NCBI RefSeq assembly: GCF_030929505.1
Contig: NZ_JAVFVV010000003.1
Span: 124,001-188,000, forward strand
Length of the DNA: 64,000 nt
Reading direction: 5' to 3'
Origin: Mesorhizobium sp. LHD-90
GTDB taxonomy: Bacteria > Pseudomonadota > Alphaproteobacteria > Rhizobiales > Rhizobiaceae
Shown in pieces: positions 37,400 to 46,766 of the stretch. Made by a program: the position numbers and the translations under genes. Below the pieces are notes generated by a model, which was given only the letters and a program-made list of their open reading frames with translations, ran no database searches and was not told the DNA's origin. Within the stretch, counting starts at the first letter, position 1. The number at the start of each line of letters is the position of its first letter.

Positions 37400-39325
37400 A
37401 TGATGAAGCGGCGACCGCAGCGTTGGAGGGGCGAGACCGCGACCGTCAGGATCGCGCGCGTCGCCCTTTCCGGACTGCTGTGCACGACCGCTCTCGTCGC
37501 GCTGCCACAGCGGGCCGCCGCCTTCGAGCTGTTCGGCTTCAAGTTCTTCGAGAGGGAGAACGAGGAAGACGCCGACATCGCCGACCCGCTGCACTACAAG
37601 GTGACGGTCGAGGTGGCGGGGGGCGACAGCGATCTCAACGACAAGATCAGCGACGCCTCCGCCCTGGTCGCCGACGAGGACCGTCCGGTCTCCGGGTCGC
37701 TCGGGCTGCTCACCAAGGCGCGCGGCGACCGCAAAAGGCTGGTGGCGGCGCTCTACGAGGCGGCGCGCTATGACGGTGTGGTCGACATATTGATCGCCGG
37801 CAAGTCGATCGACACGCTGCCGCCGGACGCCGAATTCGGCGCCGGGCCGGTGCCGGTGACGATCAGTGTCGAGCCGGGCCAGACTTTTGTCCTTGGCGAC
37901 GTGCAACTGAAGGGCGACGCCGCCGGCCTGTCGCCGGCGGAGTTCGGCCTGACACCCGGCGGCGACGCCGGTTCCACCCGGATACTCAGGGCCGAATCGG
38001 AGGTGGTGAGAAGGCTGAAGGCCGAGGGCCGGCCGCTTGCCAAGGTCACCGGCCGCGAAGTGATCGCCGACCACAGGACCGGAACGGTCGACGTCTCTGT
38101 TGCCGTGGCGGCCGGGCCGGTCGCCGGCTACGGCCCTACCAATGTGTCGGGCACGGAATCGATGGACAGCAGCTTCACCGGCTACATGGCGGGGCTGGAG
38201 CCGGGAAGACAGTATTCGCCGGCGGAGATGGACGAGGCGCGCGAGCGGCTGACCGGACTCGGCGTGTTCAACAGCGTTGCGGTGATGGAAGCCGACGCGC
38301 TCGACGGCAACGGCAACATCCCGATCAACGTCACGGTGACGGAGCGCAAGCTGCGTTATTACGGCGTCGGCGCCACCTATTCCAACACCGAGGGTATCGG
38401 GCTGGAGGGCTACTGGGGTCACCGCAATCTGTTCGGCCATGCCGAGAAGCTGCGCGTCGAGGGCTCGATCAGCGGCATCGGCAGCAACGAGTTCACGGCG
38501 TTGAACTACAATGCCGGCATCATGTTCGAGAAGCCGGGCGTGATCGGTCCGGCCTCGAAGTTCTTCACCAGCCTGAAAACCGTTTTCGAGCACCCGGATG
38601 CCTACGACCGACTGTCGGTCGAAGGCAGCGCAGGCCTGGCCTATCAGCTCAGCAAGACGCAAAGCGTGTCGGCGGAACTCGACGTCGAGTTCGCGCGCAT
38701 CACCGACGCCTTCGTCGAGGACCACGACTATCTGATCGTCTCGACGCCGCTGCAATACGCTTTCGACAACCGCGACAACAAGCTGAACCCGACCAAGGGA
38801 TTTCGCGCGGTGGGTTATGTCGAGCCGGCCTACGACATGCTGAACAGCGTCGCCTTCGTGAAGCTGAAAGGCGAGGGCTCGGCCTATATGGCGCTCGATT
38901 CCAGCGGCAAGGTGGTGATTGCGGGCAGGGCACTCTTCGGTTCGATCGTCGGGGCCAGCGTCGAGGAAGTGCCGGCCAACCGCCGCTTCTATGCGGGCGG
39001 CGGCGGCTCGGTGCGCGGCTACGCCTATCAGGGCATTGGCCCGAGGAAGGACGATGAGCCGACGGGCGGCCTCTCCGTGGCCGAAGGTTCGGTGGAATTG
39101 CGCTACGCGATCAACGACACGTTCGGCATCGTGCCTTTCGTCGATGCCGGCACGGTATCATTGGACTCCACTCCGGACTTTTCCGACGTGAAGGTCGGCG
39201 CCGGCATCGGCATACGCTACATGACGCCGTTCGGGCCGCTGCGCGTCGACGCCGCCGTGCCGCTGAACCCGGATTCCCACGATCCGAGCTTCGGCATCTA
39301 CGCCGGCATCGGCCAGAGTTTCTGA
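37400..39325 (+). CDS. tamA: Translocation and assembly module outer-membrane protein TamA
   Basis: A 641-residue Omp85-family protein. An N-terminal signal region ends near ALPQRAAAFELF, POTRA domains span about residues 60-330, and a 16-strand beta-barrel fills the C-terminal half. The conserved loop-6 motif is seen as GGGGSVRGYAYQGIGP, with the V-R-G-Y core, and the barrel ends with the aromatic residue Phe (GIGQSF). GGAGTAAG at 37383-37390 supports ATG 37400. With TamB, 9 bp downstream, it forms the TAM complex, which bridges the inner and outer membranes and helps insert autotransporters or move phospholipids. The order of the two genes is the usual one. Confidence 0.95.
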   Translation: MMKRRPQRWRGETATVRIARVALSGLLCTTALVALPQRAAAFELFGFKFFERENEEDADIADPLHYKVTVEVAGGDSDLNDKISDASALVADEDRPVSGSLGLLTKARGDRKRLVAALYEAARYDGVVDILIAGKSIDTLPPDAEFGAGPVPVTISVEPGQTFVLGDVQLKGDAAGLSPAEFGLTPGGDAGSTRILRAESEVVRRLKAEGRPLAKVTGREVIADHRTGTVDVSVAVAAGPVAGYGPTNVSGTESMDSSFTGYMAGLEPGRQYSPAEMDEARERLTGLGVFNSVAVMEADALDGNGNIPINVTVTERKLRYYGVGATYSNTEGIGLEGYWGHRNLFGHAEKLRVEGSISGIGSNEFTALNYNAGIMFEKPGVIGPASKFFTSLKTVFEHPDAYDRLSVEGSAGLAYQLSKTQSVSAELDVEFARITDAFVEDHDYLIVSTPLQYAFDNRDNKLNPTKGFRAVGYVEPAYDMLNSVAFVKLKGEGSAYMALDSSGKVVIAGRALFGSIVGASVEEVPANRRFYAGGGGSVRGYAYQGIGPRKDDEPTGGLSVAEGSVELRYAINDTFGIVPFVDAGTVSLDSTPDFSDVKVGAGIGIRYMTPFGPLRVDAAVPLNPDSHDPSFGIYAGIGQSF

Positions 39326-39334
39326 GGCGGCGGC

Positions 39335-42300
39335 ATGATCTGGCTCCGCAGGTTTTTCAGGATTCTCAAATACACGGTGCTGATCGCGCTGGCCTTCGCG
39401 GTCGGCGCGCTGGCGGTGCTGACGCTGACTCCCAAGGGTCGCGAGAATCTCGCCGGCCTGATCTCGGATTTCGCGTCCACGCCCGACCGGCAGGTGCGGA
39501 TCTCGGGCATCAACGGCATCTGGTCTGGCAATTTCTCGCTCGACCAGCTCGTGCTGGAGGATTCGGAAGGCCCCTGGCTGGCGGTGCGCGGTGTAGAGGT
39601 AGACTGGTCGCCAACCTCGCTGTTGTGGCTCAGGTTCGACGCCGACCGCATCGCCGCCGAGCGCGTCGAGTTCGCGCGGCTGCCGAAACCCTCGGCCGAG
39701 CCGGCGCCGACCAAAAGCGGCTCCGGCTCGTTGCCTGTCGACGTGTCGATCGGCGCGCTGGATTTTCCCGACATCGCGCTCGGCCAGTCCGTGACCGGCG
39801 GGCAAGTCGCCAGCATCGCGGCGAAGGGCAAGGCGATGGCGCAGGCCTCGCCACTGACGGTCAACGCGGACCTGACGGTATCGCGCACCGACGGCACGGC
39901 GGGCGAGGTGCTGGCGGCAATCGATTTCGCGCCACAAGACAATAAGCTCGACATCGACCTCAAGGCCTCCGAGCCATCCGGCGGCATTCTCGCCAACCTG
40001 CTCGGCCTGCCCGGAAAACCGGCGGTCGACATCATTGTCACCGGCTCCGGGCCGCTGGCCAACTGGACGGGCAACGGCACATTCGCGGTGGACGGCAATC
40101 TCGTCACCAGCGTTTCGGCGACGCACCGGCAGACCGACGCCGGCAATGTGGTCGAAGCCAAGGGCGATGGGGTGTTCGACCGCTTCCTGCCGGAGCGGTT
40201 TCGGCCGCTGCTGGCGGGCAAGGCGGATTTCGACCTGGCGGGCACGCTGACCAAGGCCGGCGGCATCGAGATCGCCCGCGCAAAAATCGACAGCGGCGCG
40301 CTGGGCGTGACCGGCACCGGCTCCTACGATCCGCAGGGGCTGACCGACATCGCGCTGGAACTCGCGGCCAAGAACAACGGCGTGCCGCTGTCGTTCGGGA
40401 CCGACGAGAGCCCGATCGACATCGTCATCGGTTCGGCCAGCGTGCGTGCGCTCGGCGACGGACGGCACCCCGGGCTCGACATTTCCGCAAAACTGCCGTC
40501 GGTCTCAACCAGGGATGTAAAACTCTCCGATCTCGGGATCACGCTGCATTCCGACGAGTTCGACGTGGCGGCGCGCTCGGGGCCGGTGACCGGCGCGGCG
40601 ACTGCCTCCAGCCTTGCAATCGACAATCCGACCGTGGCGCCACTTGTCGCCGGCGAGATAAGAGCGGGATTGGAAGGTACGCTCGCTACCGACGCGCTGA
40701 AGATCACCAAGGGCACGCTACGCAGCGATGCGGTGGACGGGACTTTCTCCGGCGACGTTTCGCTGGCCGACGGGTCAATCACACTCAAGCTCGGCGCCGA
40801 GGTGGTGTCGGCGGCGCTGCCGCCCGGCGCAAGGCCTCTGCTCGGCGACAGGCTTGCGCTATCGGCCGACTTGGAGCGCGACCATTCCGGCAACGTCTCG
40901 GCCAACGCGCTTTCGGTGGAATCGGGGGGACTGACCGCGAGCGGCTCGGCGAAGCTGAGCGAGGGAACAATCGACGCCGACCTAAAGGGCACTTTGGCCG
41001 ATATTTCGCCGTTGGCGCCGCAGGCCTCCGGCGCCGTCGCTGTTTCCGCGACGGCAAAAGGCCCGCTGGCGGCGCCCGAAATCGAGGCCAACGTCACCAG
41101 CGAAAGGCTGGGGTTCGGCGATCGCGCCATCGACGATCTCGATCTTCGCGCCTCGGGAACGGTGGACCTCGCCGCGCCGCAGGCGTCGGTGACGCTGAAG
41201 GGTTCGTTCCAGGGCGAAGCGATAGGCGGCAAGGCGGTGGTCGCCACAACCGATGGCAAGCGCGAACTCCGCGACCTCGACTTCTCGCTTGGCCCTAACC
41301 GCATCTCCGGCCAGCTTTCGCTCGACGATAAGTTCACGCCGGCCGGCACGGTGACCTTCGACCTGCCGGAGTTGTCGCGCTTGGCCGCGCTTGCCGGGCA
41401 GACGGTGGAGGGGGCGGCCAAGGGCAGCGCCACCTTCGCCGAGGCGGGCGGCGTGCCGCAGGTGAAGATCGCGCTCACGTCGAACTCGATCACGCGCGAG
41501 GCACTGACCGTCAGCAATATCGCCGTCGACGCGACGGTTAGCGACTATCTGAAGACGCCGGCGATCGCCGGCACGGTCGGCGCGACGCTGGCCGGCTTGG
41601 CGCCGGACCAGCCGCCAGCCGACCTGCGGCTTTCGGTCGACGGTACGATTGCAGCCATCAGCGGTCAGGGAACGCTGTCGATGGGCGGCGAGGCGGTAAC
41701 CAATTTCACTGTTGCGCACCGGATGACCGACGCGGGCAGCCAAGTGGAGGCCAGGGGCGACGGCGACTTCGCGCGCTTCATTCCGGAAGCGGCCCGGAAA
41801 ATCCTTGGCGGCAAGACAAATTACGACGTCGCGGCACTGCTGGCGAAGGGCGGGCCGATCACGATCGAGCGCGCCGAGGTTTCCAACGGCGCGCTGACGG
41901 CCAAGGCTTCCGGCAGCTACGACCCGGCGGGCGCGGTCGACATCTCCGTGCAGCTCGGCGCCGGCCAGAGTGGCCTGCCGCTGTCCTTCGGCACCGACGA
42001 GGCGCCGATCGACATCACGGTGGGTTCGGGCACGGCGCGCATCTCCGGACCGATCGCGGAGCCGAAGCTCGACATCGGCGCGAACCTTTCGAAAGTCGCG
42101 ACCAACGACGTGCAGTTGATCGACCTCGGAATCACGCTGCGCTCCGACAAGTTCAACATTGCCTCGCGGTTGGGGGCGGTGACCGGTTCGGCGACGGCGG
42201 AACGGCTGGTGATCGACAACCCGACCGTGGCGCCGCTGGTGGCCGGTGAGGTGCGGGCGCAGCTCGACGGGCTGCTGGAAACCGACGCACTGACCGTGAC

Positions 42301-45106
42301 CAACGGCATATTGCGCAGCGACGCGATCGATGGAGCATTCGGCGGAAAGGTGTCACTCAAGGACGGATCGATCACGCTGAAGCTGAAAGCCGATGTCGTG
42401 TCGGCGGCGCTGCCGGCGCCTGTCCGGCCGGTGCTCGGACCGAAACTGACACTGTCGACCGATCTGGAGCGCGATACCGAAGGCAATGTGTCGGCCAATT
42501 CGCTGGCGCTGCAGTCGGGCGGCTTGACCGGCAGCGGCGTCATCCGGCTCTCCGGCGGGCAGATCGATGCCGATGTGAAGGGCGCGCTGGCCGACATCTC
42601 GCCGCTGGCGCAGCAGGCGAGCGGCGCCATCGCCTTTGCGGCGACGGCCAAGGGCGCGCTGGCAACGCCCGACGTGACGCTGGCGGTGACCAGCGATAGG
42701 ATGACGGTGGCGGATCGCGACATCGAGAACCTTGCGCTGAACGCTTCGGCGAAAGCCGACCTGGCCAATCCGCAGGCCAATGTGACGCTCACAGGACGGG
42801 TTGCCGGCGAGACGCTGGACGGCAGGGCGGTGTTGAAGTCGACAGATGGGCGCAGCGAGGTCGGCGACCTCAACCTGTCGCTCGGCAAGAACCGTATCGT
42901 CGGCGCGCTGACGCTCGACCAGGATTTCGTGCCGGAGGGCTCGATCGATTTCGACCTGCCGGATATCGGCCCGCTGGCCGCGCTTGCACTGGAGACGGTG
43001 GAAGGCAGCGTCAGGGGCAAGGCAAGCTTTTCGCGGCAGGGGCAGGCGGCGCAGGCGACGGTGTCGCTGCAGTCCGACTCGATCACGCGCGGCGACATCG
43101 TGGTGCGGTCGGTGGCGGTCGACGCGCAGATCAGCAACTACATGGTCTCGCCGGGTGTCGCCGGAACGGTGAAGGCGCAGGAGGTGCGGGCCGGCACGAC
43201 GGCGGTGCGCGGCATCGACTTGAAGCTTTCGCGCGAGGACGTCTGGACGCGGTTTTCCGGCGGCGCGTCGGTCAACGACATCCCACTGAAGGCGGCGGGG
43301 CGGGTAAAAGTCGAGAACGGCACCACGACCGTCGAGCTGGCTAGCGCCGAAGCGACCATGCGCGGCATCAAGGCGGCACTGGCGCGGGCCTCGACGGTGA
43401 GCATCGCCGGCGGCCAGACGAGGCTGGACAATGTGGCGCTGAATGTCGGCGGCGGCTCGGTGACGGTGTCGGGCACGGCGGGATCGTCCCTCAATGTGAA
43501 CGCAACGCTGGCGCGGATACCGGCCTCGGTGGTCAACGCCTTTGCGCCGGGACTGGATGCCGGCGGAACCATCTCCGGCACGGTCAAGGCGACGGGCGCG
43601 GCGGCCAACCCGGCTATCGCCTACACGATGGAGTGGAGCGGCGCGCAGACCTCGCAGACGCGCGGCGCCGGCGTCGGCGCGCTGGCGATCCGCTCGACCG
43701 GCGATTTCGCGTCGAACAGGCTCACCTTCCAGGCCAATATGAGCGAAGGCTCGGGCCTTGCGCTGCGGGGCGGCGGCACGGTGACGCTCGGCGGGCCGCC
43801 GCGGCTCGACCTGAAATTCGACGGCGGCGTGCCGTTCGCGCTGGTGCGGCGGCAACTGGCGGCGCAGGGGCTGGCGCTGACCGGCTCGGCCAACGTCAAT
43901 GTCACGGTGACGGGCGCGGCGACCGCGCCGGTGATCGGCGGCAACATACGCACCTCCGGCGCGCGGCTGGTCGATGCCGGCACCGGCATCGCGCTCAACG
44001 ACATCGCCGCCGACATCGCACTGGGCGGCGGCCGCGCCACGATCTCGCGCGCCAGCGCCAACCTGTCGACCGGCGGTTCGGTGTCGGCGTCGGGTTCGGT
44101 CGGCATCGACCCGGCGAGCGGCTTTCCGGGCGACATCAAGGTGAAGCTCACGGATGCGCGCTACACCGACGGCGAGATCGTGACGACGACCATGTCTGGC
44201 GACCTCACTGTCACCGGGCCGCTGGCCTCGGCGCCGAAGATCGGCGGCACGGTCAACCTGTCGCGCACGGTGATCGCCATTCCGGCGCGGCTGCCCAGCT
44301 CGCTGACGGCGCTCGACGTCAGGCACAAGAACGCGACCGCGGCGGTCAAGAGGCAGGACCAGGCGATGAGGCCGGCGCAGCCGAGCGGCGGACAATCGTC
44401 GGGCGGGCTGGTGCTCGACCTTACCGTCAACGCGCCGCAGCGCATCTTCGTGCAAGGCCGGGGGCTCGATGCCGAACTCGGCGGCTCGCTGAAGCTGGTT
44501 GGCCCGGCGGCGGCGCCGCGGGCAAACGGCGAGTTCACCATGCGCCGCGGCCGGCTGATGCTACTCGGCCGGCGGCTGACGTTCACGCGCGGCACGCTGG
44601 GCTTCACCGGCTCGCTGGTGCCGACGCTCGACATGGCAGCCGAGACCAGCACCAGGGACGCGACCATCACCGTCGCGGTCAGCGGCCCGGCCAACAACCC
44701 GAAATTCAGCTTCACCTCGGTGCCGGCACTGCCTGAGGACGAGGTGCTGGCGCGGCTGATCTTCGGACAGGCGATGGGGAACCTGTCGCCGCTGCAGATC
44801 GCGCGGCTGGCGGAGGCGGCGGCGGAACTGGCGGGGGCCGGCGGCACCACAGGACTGTTGAGTTCGCTGCGCGAAAAACTCGGCGTCGACGATCTCGACG
44901 TCAAGACCAACGAGGACGGCAGCACCGCGGTCTCGGTCGGCAAACATCTGAACGAACGGACCTATGTGACCATCGAGCAGGGCGACAAGGCCGGATCGGG
45001 CAGGGCGGCGATCGACCTCGACGTCGGGCGCGGCGTCAAGCTGCGCGGCGAAGCCCGCGACGACGGCGAGGCCAAGGGCGGCATCTTCTTCGAGCGGGAG
45101 TACTGA
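39335..45106 (+). CDS. tamB: Translocation/assembly module protein TamB
   Basis: A 1923-residue AsmA/YhdP-like protein with one N-terminal membrane segment (about residues 11-32, TVLIALAFAVGALAVLTL), a long beta-rich body and the C-terminal DUF490/TamB domain ending GGIFFEREY. The conserved region L-P-E-D-E-V-L-A-R-L-I-F-G is in place near residue 1803. It begins 9 bp after tamA and forms the inner-membrane-anchored bridge of the TAM complex. It is longer than E. coli TamB (about 1260 residues). Much of the extra length comes from an internal tandem duplication: residues about 230-760 and 761-1290 align with a constant offset of 531 residues. Confidence 0.95.
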   Translation: MIWLRRFFRILKYTVLIALAFAVGALAVLTLTPKGRENLAGLISDFASTPDRQVRISGINGIWSGNFSLDQLVLEDSEGPWLAVRGVEVDWSPTSLLWLRFDADRIAAERVEFARLPKPSAEPAPTKSGSGSLPVDVSIGALDFPDIALGQSVTGGQVASIAAKGKAMAQASPLTVNADLTVSRTDGTAGEVLAAIDFAPQDNKLDIDLKASEPSGGILANLLGLPGKPAVDIIVTGSGPLANWTGNGTFAVDGNLVTSVSATHRQTDAGNVVEAKGDGVFDRFLPERFRPLLAGKADFDLAGTLTKAGGIEIARAKIDSGALGVTGTGSYDPQGLTDIALELAAKNNGVPLSFGTDESPIDIVIGSASVRALGDGRHPGLDISAKLPSVSTRDVKLSDLGITLHSDEFDVAARSGPVTGAATASSLAIDNPTVAPLVAGEIRAGLEGTLATDALKITKGTLRSDAVDGTFSGDVSLADGSITLKLGAEVVSAALPPGARPLLGDRLALSADLERDHSGNVSANALSVESGGLTASGSAKLSEGTIDADLKGTLADISPLAPQASGAVAVSATAKGPLAAPEIEANVTSERLGFGDRAIDDLDLRASGTVDLAAPQASVTLKGSFQGEAIGGKAVVATTDGKRELRDLDFSLGPNRISGQLSLDDKFTPAGTVTFDLPELSRLAALAGQTVEGAAKGSATFAEAGGVPQVKIALTSNSITREALTVSNIAVDATVSDYLKTPAIAGTVGATLAGLAPDQPPADLRLSVDGTIAAISGQGTLSMGGEAVTNFTVAHRMTDAGSQVEARGDGDFARFIPEAARKILGGKTNYDVAALLAKGGPITIERAEVSNGALTAKASGSYDPAGAVDISVQLGAGQSGLPLSFGTDEAPIDITVGSGTARISGPIAEPKLDIGANLSKVATNDVQLIDLGITLRSDKFNIASRLGAVTGSATAERLVIDNPTVAPLVAGEVRAQLDGLLETDALTVTNGILRSDAIDGAFGGKVSLKDGSITLKLKADVVSAALPAPVRPVLGPKLTLSTDLERDTEGNVSANSLALQSGGLTGSGVIRLSGGQIDADVKGALADISPLAQQASGAIAFAATAKGALATPDVTLAVTSDRMTVADRDIENLALNASAKADLANPQANVTLTGRVAGETLDGRAVLKSTDGRSEVGDLNLSLGKNRIVGALTLDQDFVPEGSIDFDLPDIGPLAALALETVEGSVRGKASFSRQGQAAQATVSLQSDSITRGDIVVRSVAVDAQISNYMVSPGVAGTVKAQEVRAGTTAVRGIDLKLSREDVWTRFSGGASVNDIPLKAAGRVKVENGTTTVELASAEATMRGIKAALARASTVSIAGGQTRLDNVALNVGGGSVTVSGTAGSSLNVNATLARIPASVVNAFAPGLDAGGTISGTVKATGAAANPAIAYTMEWSGAQTSQTRGAGVGALAIRSTGDFASNRLTFQANMSEGSGLALRGGGTVTLGGPPRLDLKFDGGVPFALVRRQLAAQGLALTGSANVNVTVTGAATAPVIGGNIRTSGARLVDAGTGIALNDIAADIALGGGRATISRASANLSTGGSVSASGSVGIDPASGFPGDIKVKLTDARYTDGEIVTTTMSGDLTVTGPLASAPKIGGTVNLSRTVIAIPARLPSSLTALDVRHKNATAAVKRQDQAMRPAQPSGGQSSGGLVLDLTVNAPQRIFVQGRGLDAELGGSLKLVGPAAAPRANGEFTMRRGRLMLLGRRLTFTRGTLGFTGSLVPTLDMAAETSTRDATITVAVSGPANNPKFSFTSVPALPEDEVLARLIFGQAMGNLSPLQIARLAEAAAELAGAGGTTGLLSSLREKLGVDDLDVKTNEDGSTAVSVGKHLNERTYVTIEQGDKAGSGRAAIDLDVGRGVKLRGEARDDGEAKGGIFFEREY
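40022..43185 (+). repeat. Tandem internal duplication within tamB (period about 1593 bp)
   Basis: Unit 1 (about 40022-41614) and unit 2 (about 41615-43185) encode matching segments in the same order and at the same 531-codon offset. Examples: LSFGTDESPIDIVIGS and LSFGTDEAPIDITVGS; IDNPTVAPLVAGEIRAGLEG and IDNPTVAPLVAGEVRAQLDG; SADLERDHSGNVSANALSVE and STDLERDTEGNVSANSLALQ; DADLKGTLADISPLA and DADVKGALADISPLA. DNA copies differ mainly at third positions, so the duplication is not recent. Confidence 0.92.
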
Positions 45107-45239
45107 CGGCGCTAGCGACAGCTTGCTTGTCGCGGCGGAGTCTCTTCCGAACCATTGCTCCGTCAGATGGTCGCGGCACGATTGCAATCGGCAAAGCCGG
45201 GCCTATCATCGCCGTTGCCGCGTGCATTGGAGGCTCTGC

Positions 45240-46199
45240 TTGAAGATCGAAACCAACAGGCAAGAAGCGCTCGCCATACTTGCCGCCATGCTGGACGTTT
45301 CCGGGATGGGCCGCGCGCTCACCGAGGCGGACCGGGCCAGCCTGGTCGCGGCCGGTCATTGGATATTCGGGATTGCAGATCCGATCGACCCGGAGCGGCT
45401 CCCCCAAAGCGATCCGGCCGCGCTGGCCGCGACGGTAACGACGCCCGCGCTGAGGGAGGAGGCGATCCGCTTCATCGCCGTCTCGGCCTTCGTCGACGGC
45501 AGCCTCGATCCGGCCAGGATCGGGCGCGTGCTTGCCTATGCGCCGGCCGTCGGCGTCGAAGGCGACTACATCGACGAGATCACCGAGGCCGCGAAAGGCA
45601 ATCTCCACTGGGCGCTCGGGCACATGGTGCGCGACAATCTGGAATCGATCACCGGCAAGCCCTGGGCGGACGGTCCGAATCTCGATGCGGAGGCGCTGGC
45701 TTTCCTGCTGCCCTACCGTGACGGCAAGGCCGATGCGGCCCTGGCCGCGCGTTTTCGAGCCCTTTCCGCCTTGCCCGACGGAAGCTTCGGACGCGCTTTC
45801 CTCGATCATTTCGACAGGAACGGCTACGCGCTGCCTGGCGAACCGGACGCGCTCAACCTGGTGTTTTCGCTGCCACACGATTCCAGTCATGTCTTTGCCG
45901 GCTACGATACGAGCCCGCGCGGCGAACTGCTGGTTTCGACCTTCACCGCCGCGATGCATCCCGTGCATCCGATCTCCGGCCATGTGCTGCCGGTGATCTT
46001 CTCCTGGCATCTCGGCATCAAGATCAACGACGTCGCGAAATCAGCCGAGGGTGCGATGGACCCCTCGGAATTCTGGCGCGCCTGGGCGCGGGGCGAAGCG
46101 ATGAAGATCGACATCTTCGGGCCGGACTGGGATTTCTGGGCCTGGGCCGGCCGGCCGCTTGCCGACCTGCGCCGGCAGTATCTCGGTGACGGATTCTAG
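45240..46199 (+). CDS. TerB-like/Coq4-like fusion protein of unknown function
   Basis: A 319-residue protein. I choose TTG 45240: GGAGG lies at 45229-45233 with 6-base spacing, and the upstream part of the open frame is Arg/Cys-rich and looks non-coding. Residues about 5-130 are helical and TerB-like (EALAILAAML, EAIRFIAVSAFVDGSLDPAR, IGRVLAYA). Residues about 175-319 resemble Coq4: the metal motif H-D-x-x-H-(x11)-E is present exactly as His213-Asp214-x-x-His217 and Glu229 (LPHDSSHVF to RGEL). Coq4 binds a divalent metal and takes part in ubiquinone ring modification. No ubiquinone gene is next to it. It follows tamB by 133 bp on the same strand. The domain call is from motif reading; function is inferred. 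Confidence 0.75.
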   Translation: MKIETNRQEALAILAAMLDVSGMGRALTEADRASLVAAGHWIFGIADPIDPERLPQSDPAALAATVTTPALREEAIRFIAVSAFVDGSLDPARIGRVLAYAPAVGVEGDYIDEITEAAKGNLHWALGHMVRDNLESITGKPWADGPNLDAEALAFLLPYRDGKADAALAARFRALSALPDGSFGRAFLDHFDRNGYALPGEPDALNLVFSLPHDSSHVFAGYDTSPRGELLVSTFTAAMHPVHPISGHVLPVIFSWHLGIKINDVAKSAEGAMDPSEFWRAWARGEAMKIDIFGPDWDFWAWAGRPLADLRRQYLGDGF

Positions 46200-46277
46200 G
46201 GCGGCCGCTTCGACTCAAACCGCGACTTCGCTGCGCCCCGAGCGATTTCCGGCGGTTTCCCGGAACCGCCATAGTCA

Positions 46278-46766
46278 CTACGCGCCGAGCGAAACTCTCG
46301 GCCCGCCCATGCGGTTGTCGGACGGCGGCTTCTCGTCGGGGGACCAGTACCAGGGCGAAAGATCGTCGCGGGCATCGACCCTGATCGAAACGTGCATATG
46401 GCTCGTGTGGGGATTGGTTCCGACATAGGGTTCCCACCGCCTGTGCTTCTCCGGGCCCTGGTAGCGCGGATAGGTGCAACTCTCGTCCGCCTGCCGGCGA
46501 TGGACCTGATCCGTCGAGCAGATCTGCCGATTCCAGATCACATAGGTGACGCGGTTGTCCCAGATGACTTCCTTCGCCAGTTGCTCGCAGTCGACGCCAT
46601 TGGCCGGGTCATGCGTCAGGTCGAAGGCGTTGCCGTCATTGTGGTCGCTCTTGCGGGCCTGATGCGCGGCGTCGCCAATGATGCCGTCGCTGGCGCGGTT
46701 GCGTTTCGGCCAGCGAAGCGTCGCATCCGACAACGCCTTTCTGCATGCGGGTGCTGCGGTTACCAT
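46278..46766 (-). CDS. Small M15-like peptidase (VanY/endolysin-type fold)
   Basis: A 162-residue protein from ATG 46766, with GAGG 6 bases upstream; the frame is open further upstream without support. It has the S-x-H-x-x-G-x-A-x-D zinc-peptidase motif as SDHNDGNAFDLTHDP and the second ligand region as S-H-M-H-V-S-I, which together match M15-family D,D- or L,D-peptidases. No signal peptide is visible, so it would need a holin-like route, lysis or another export path to reach the wall, as phage endolysins do. Its short length and the lack of neighbours on the same strand fit a domesticated phage-type lysin, but no other phage gene is nearby. It converges with the Coq4-like gene. Confidence 0.7.
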   Translation of the reverse strand: MVTAAPACRKALSDATLRWPKRNRASDGIIGDAAHQARKSDHNDGNAFDLTHDPANGVDCEQLAKEVIWDNRVTYVIWNRQICSTDQVHRRQADESCTYPRYQGPEKHRRWEPYVGTNPHTSHMHVSIRVDARDDLSPWYWSPDEKPPSDNRMGGPRVSLGA

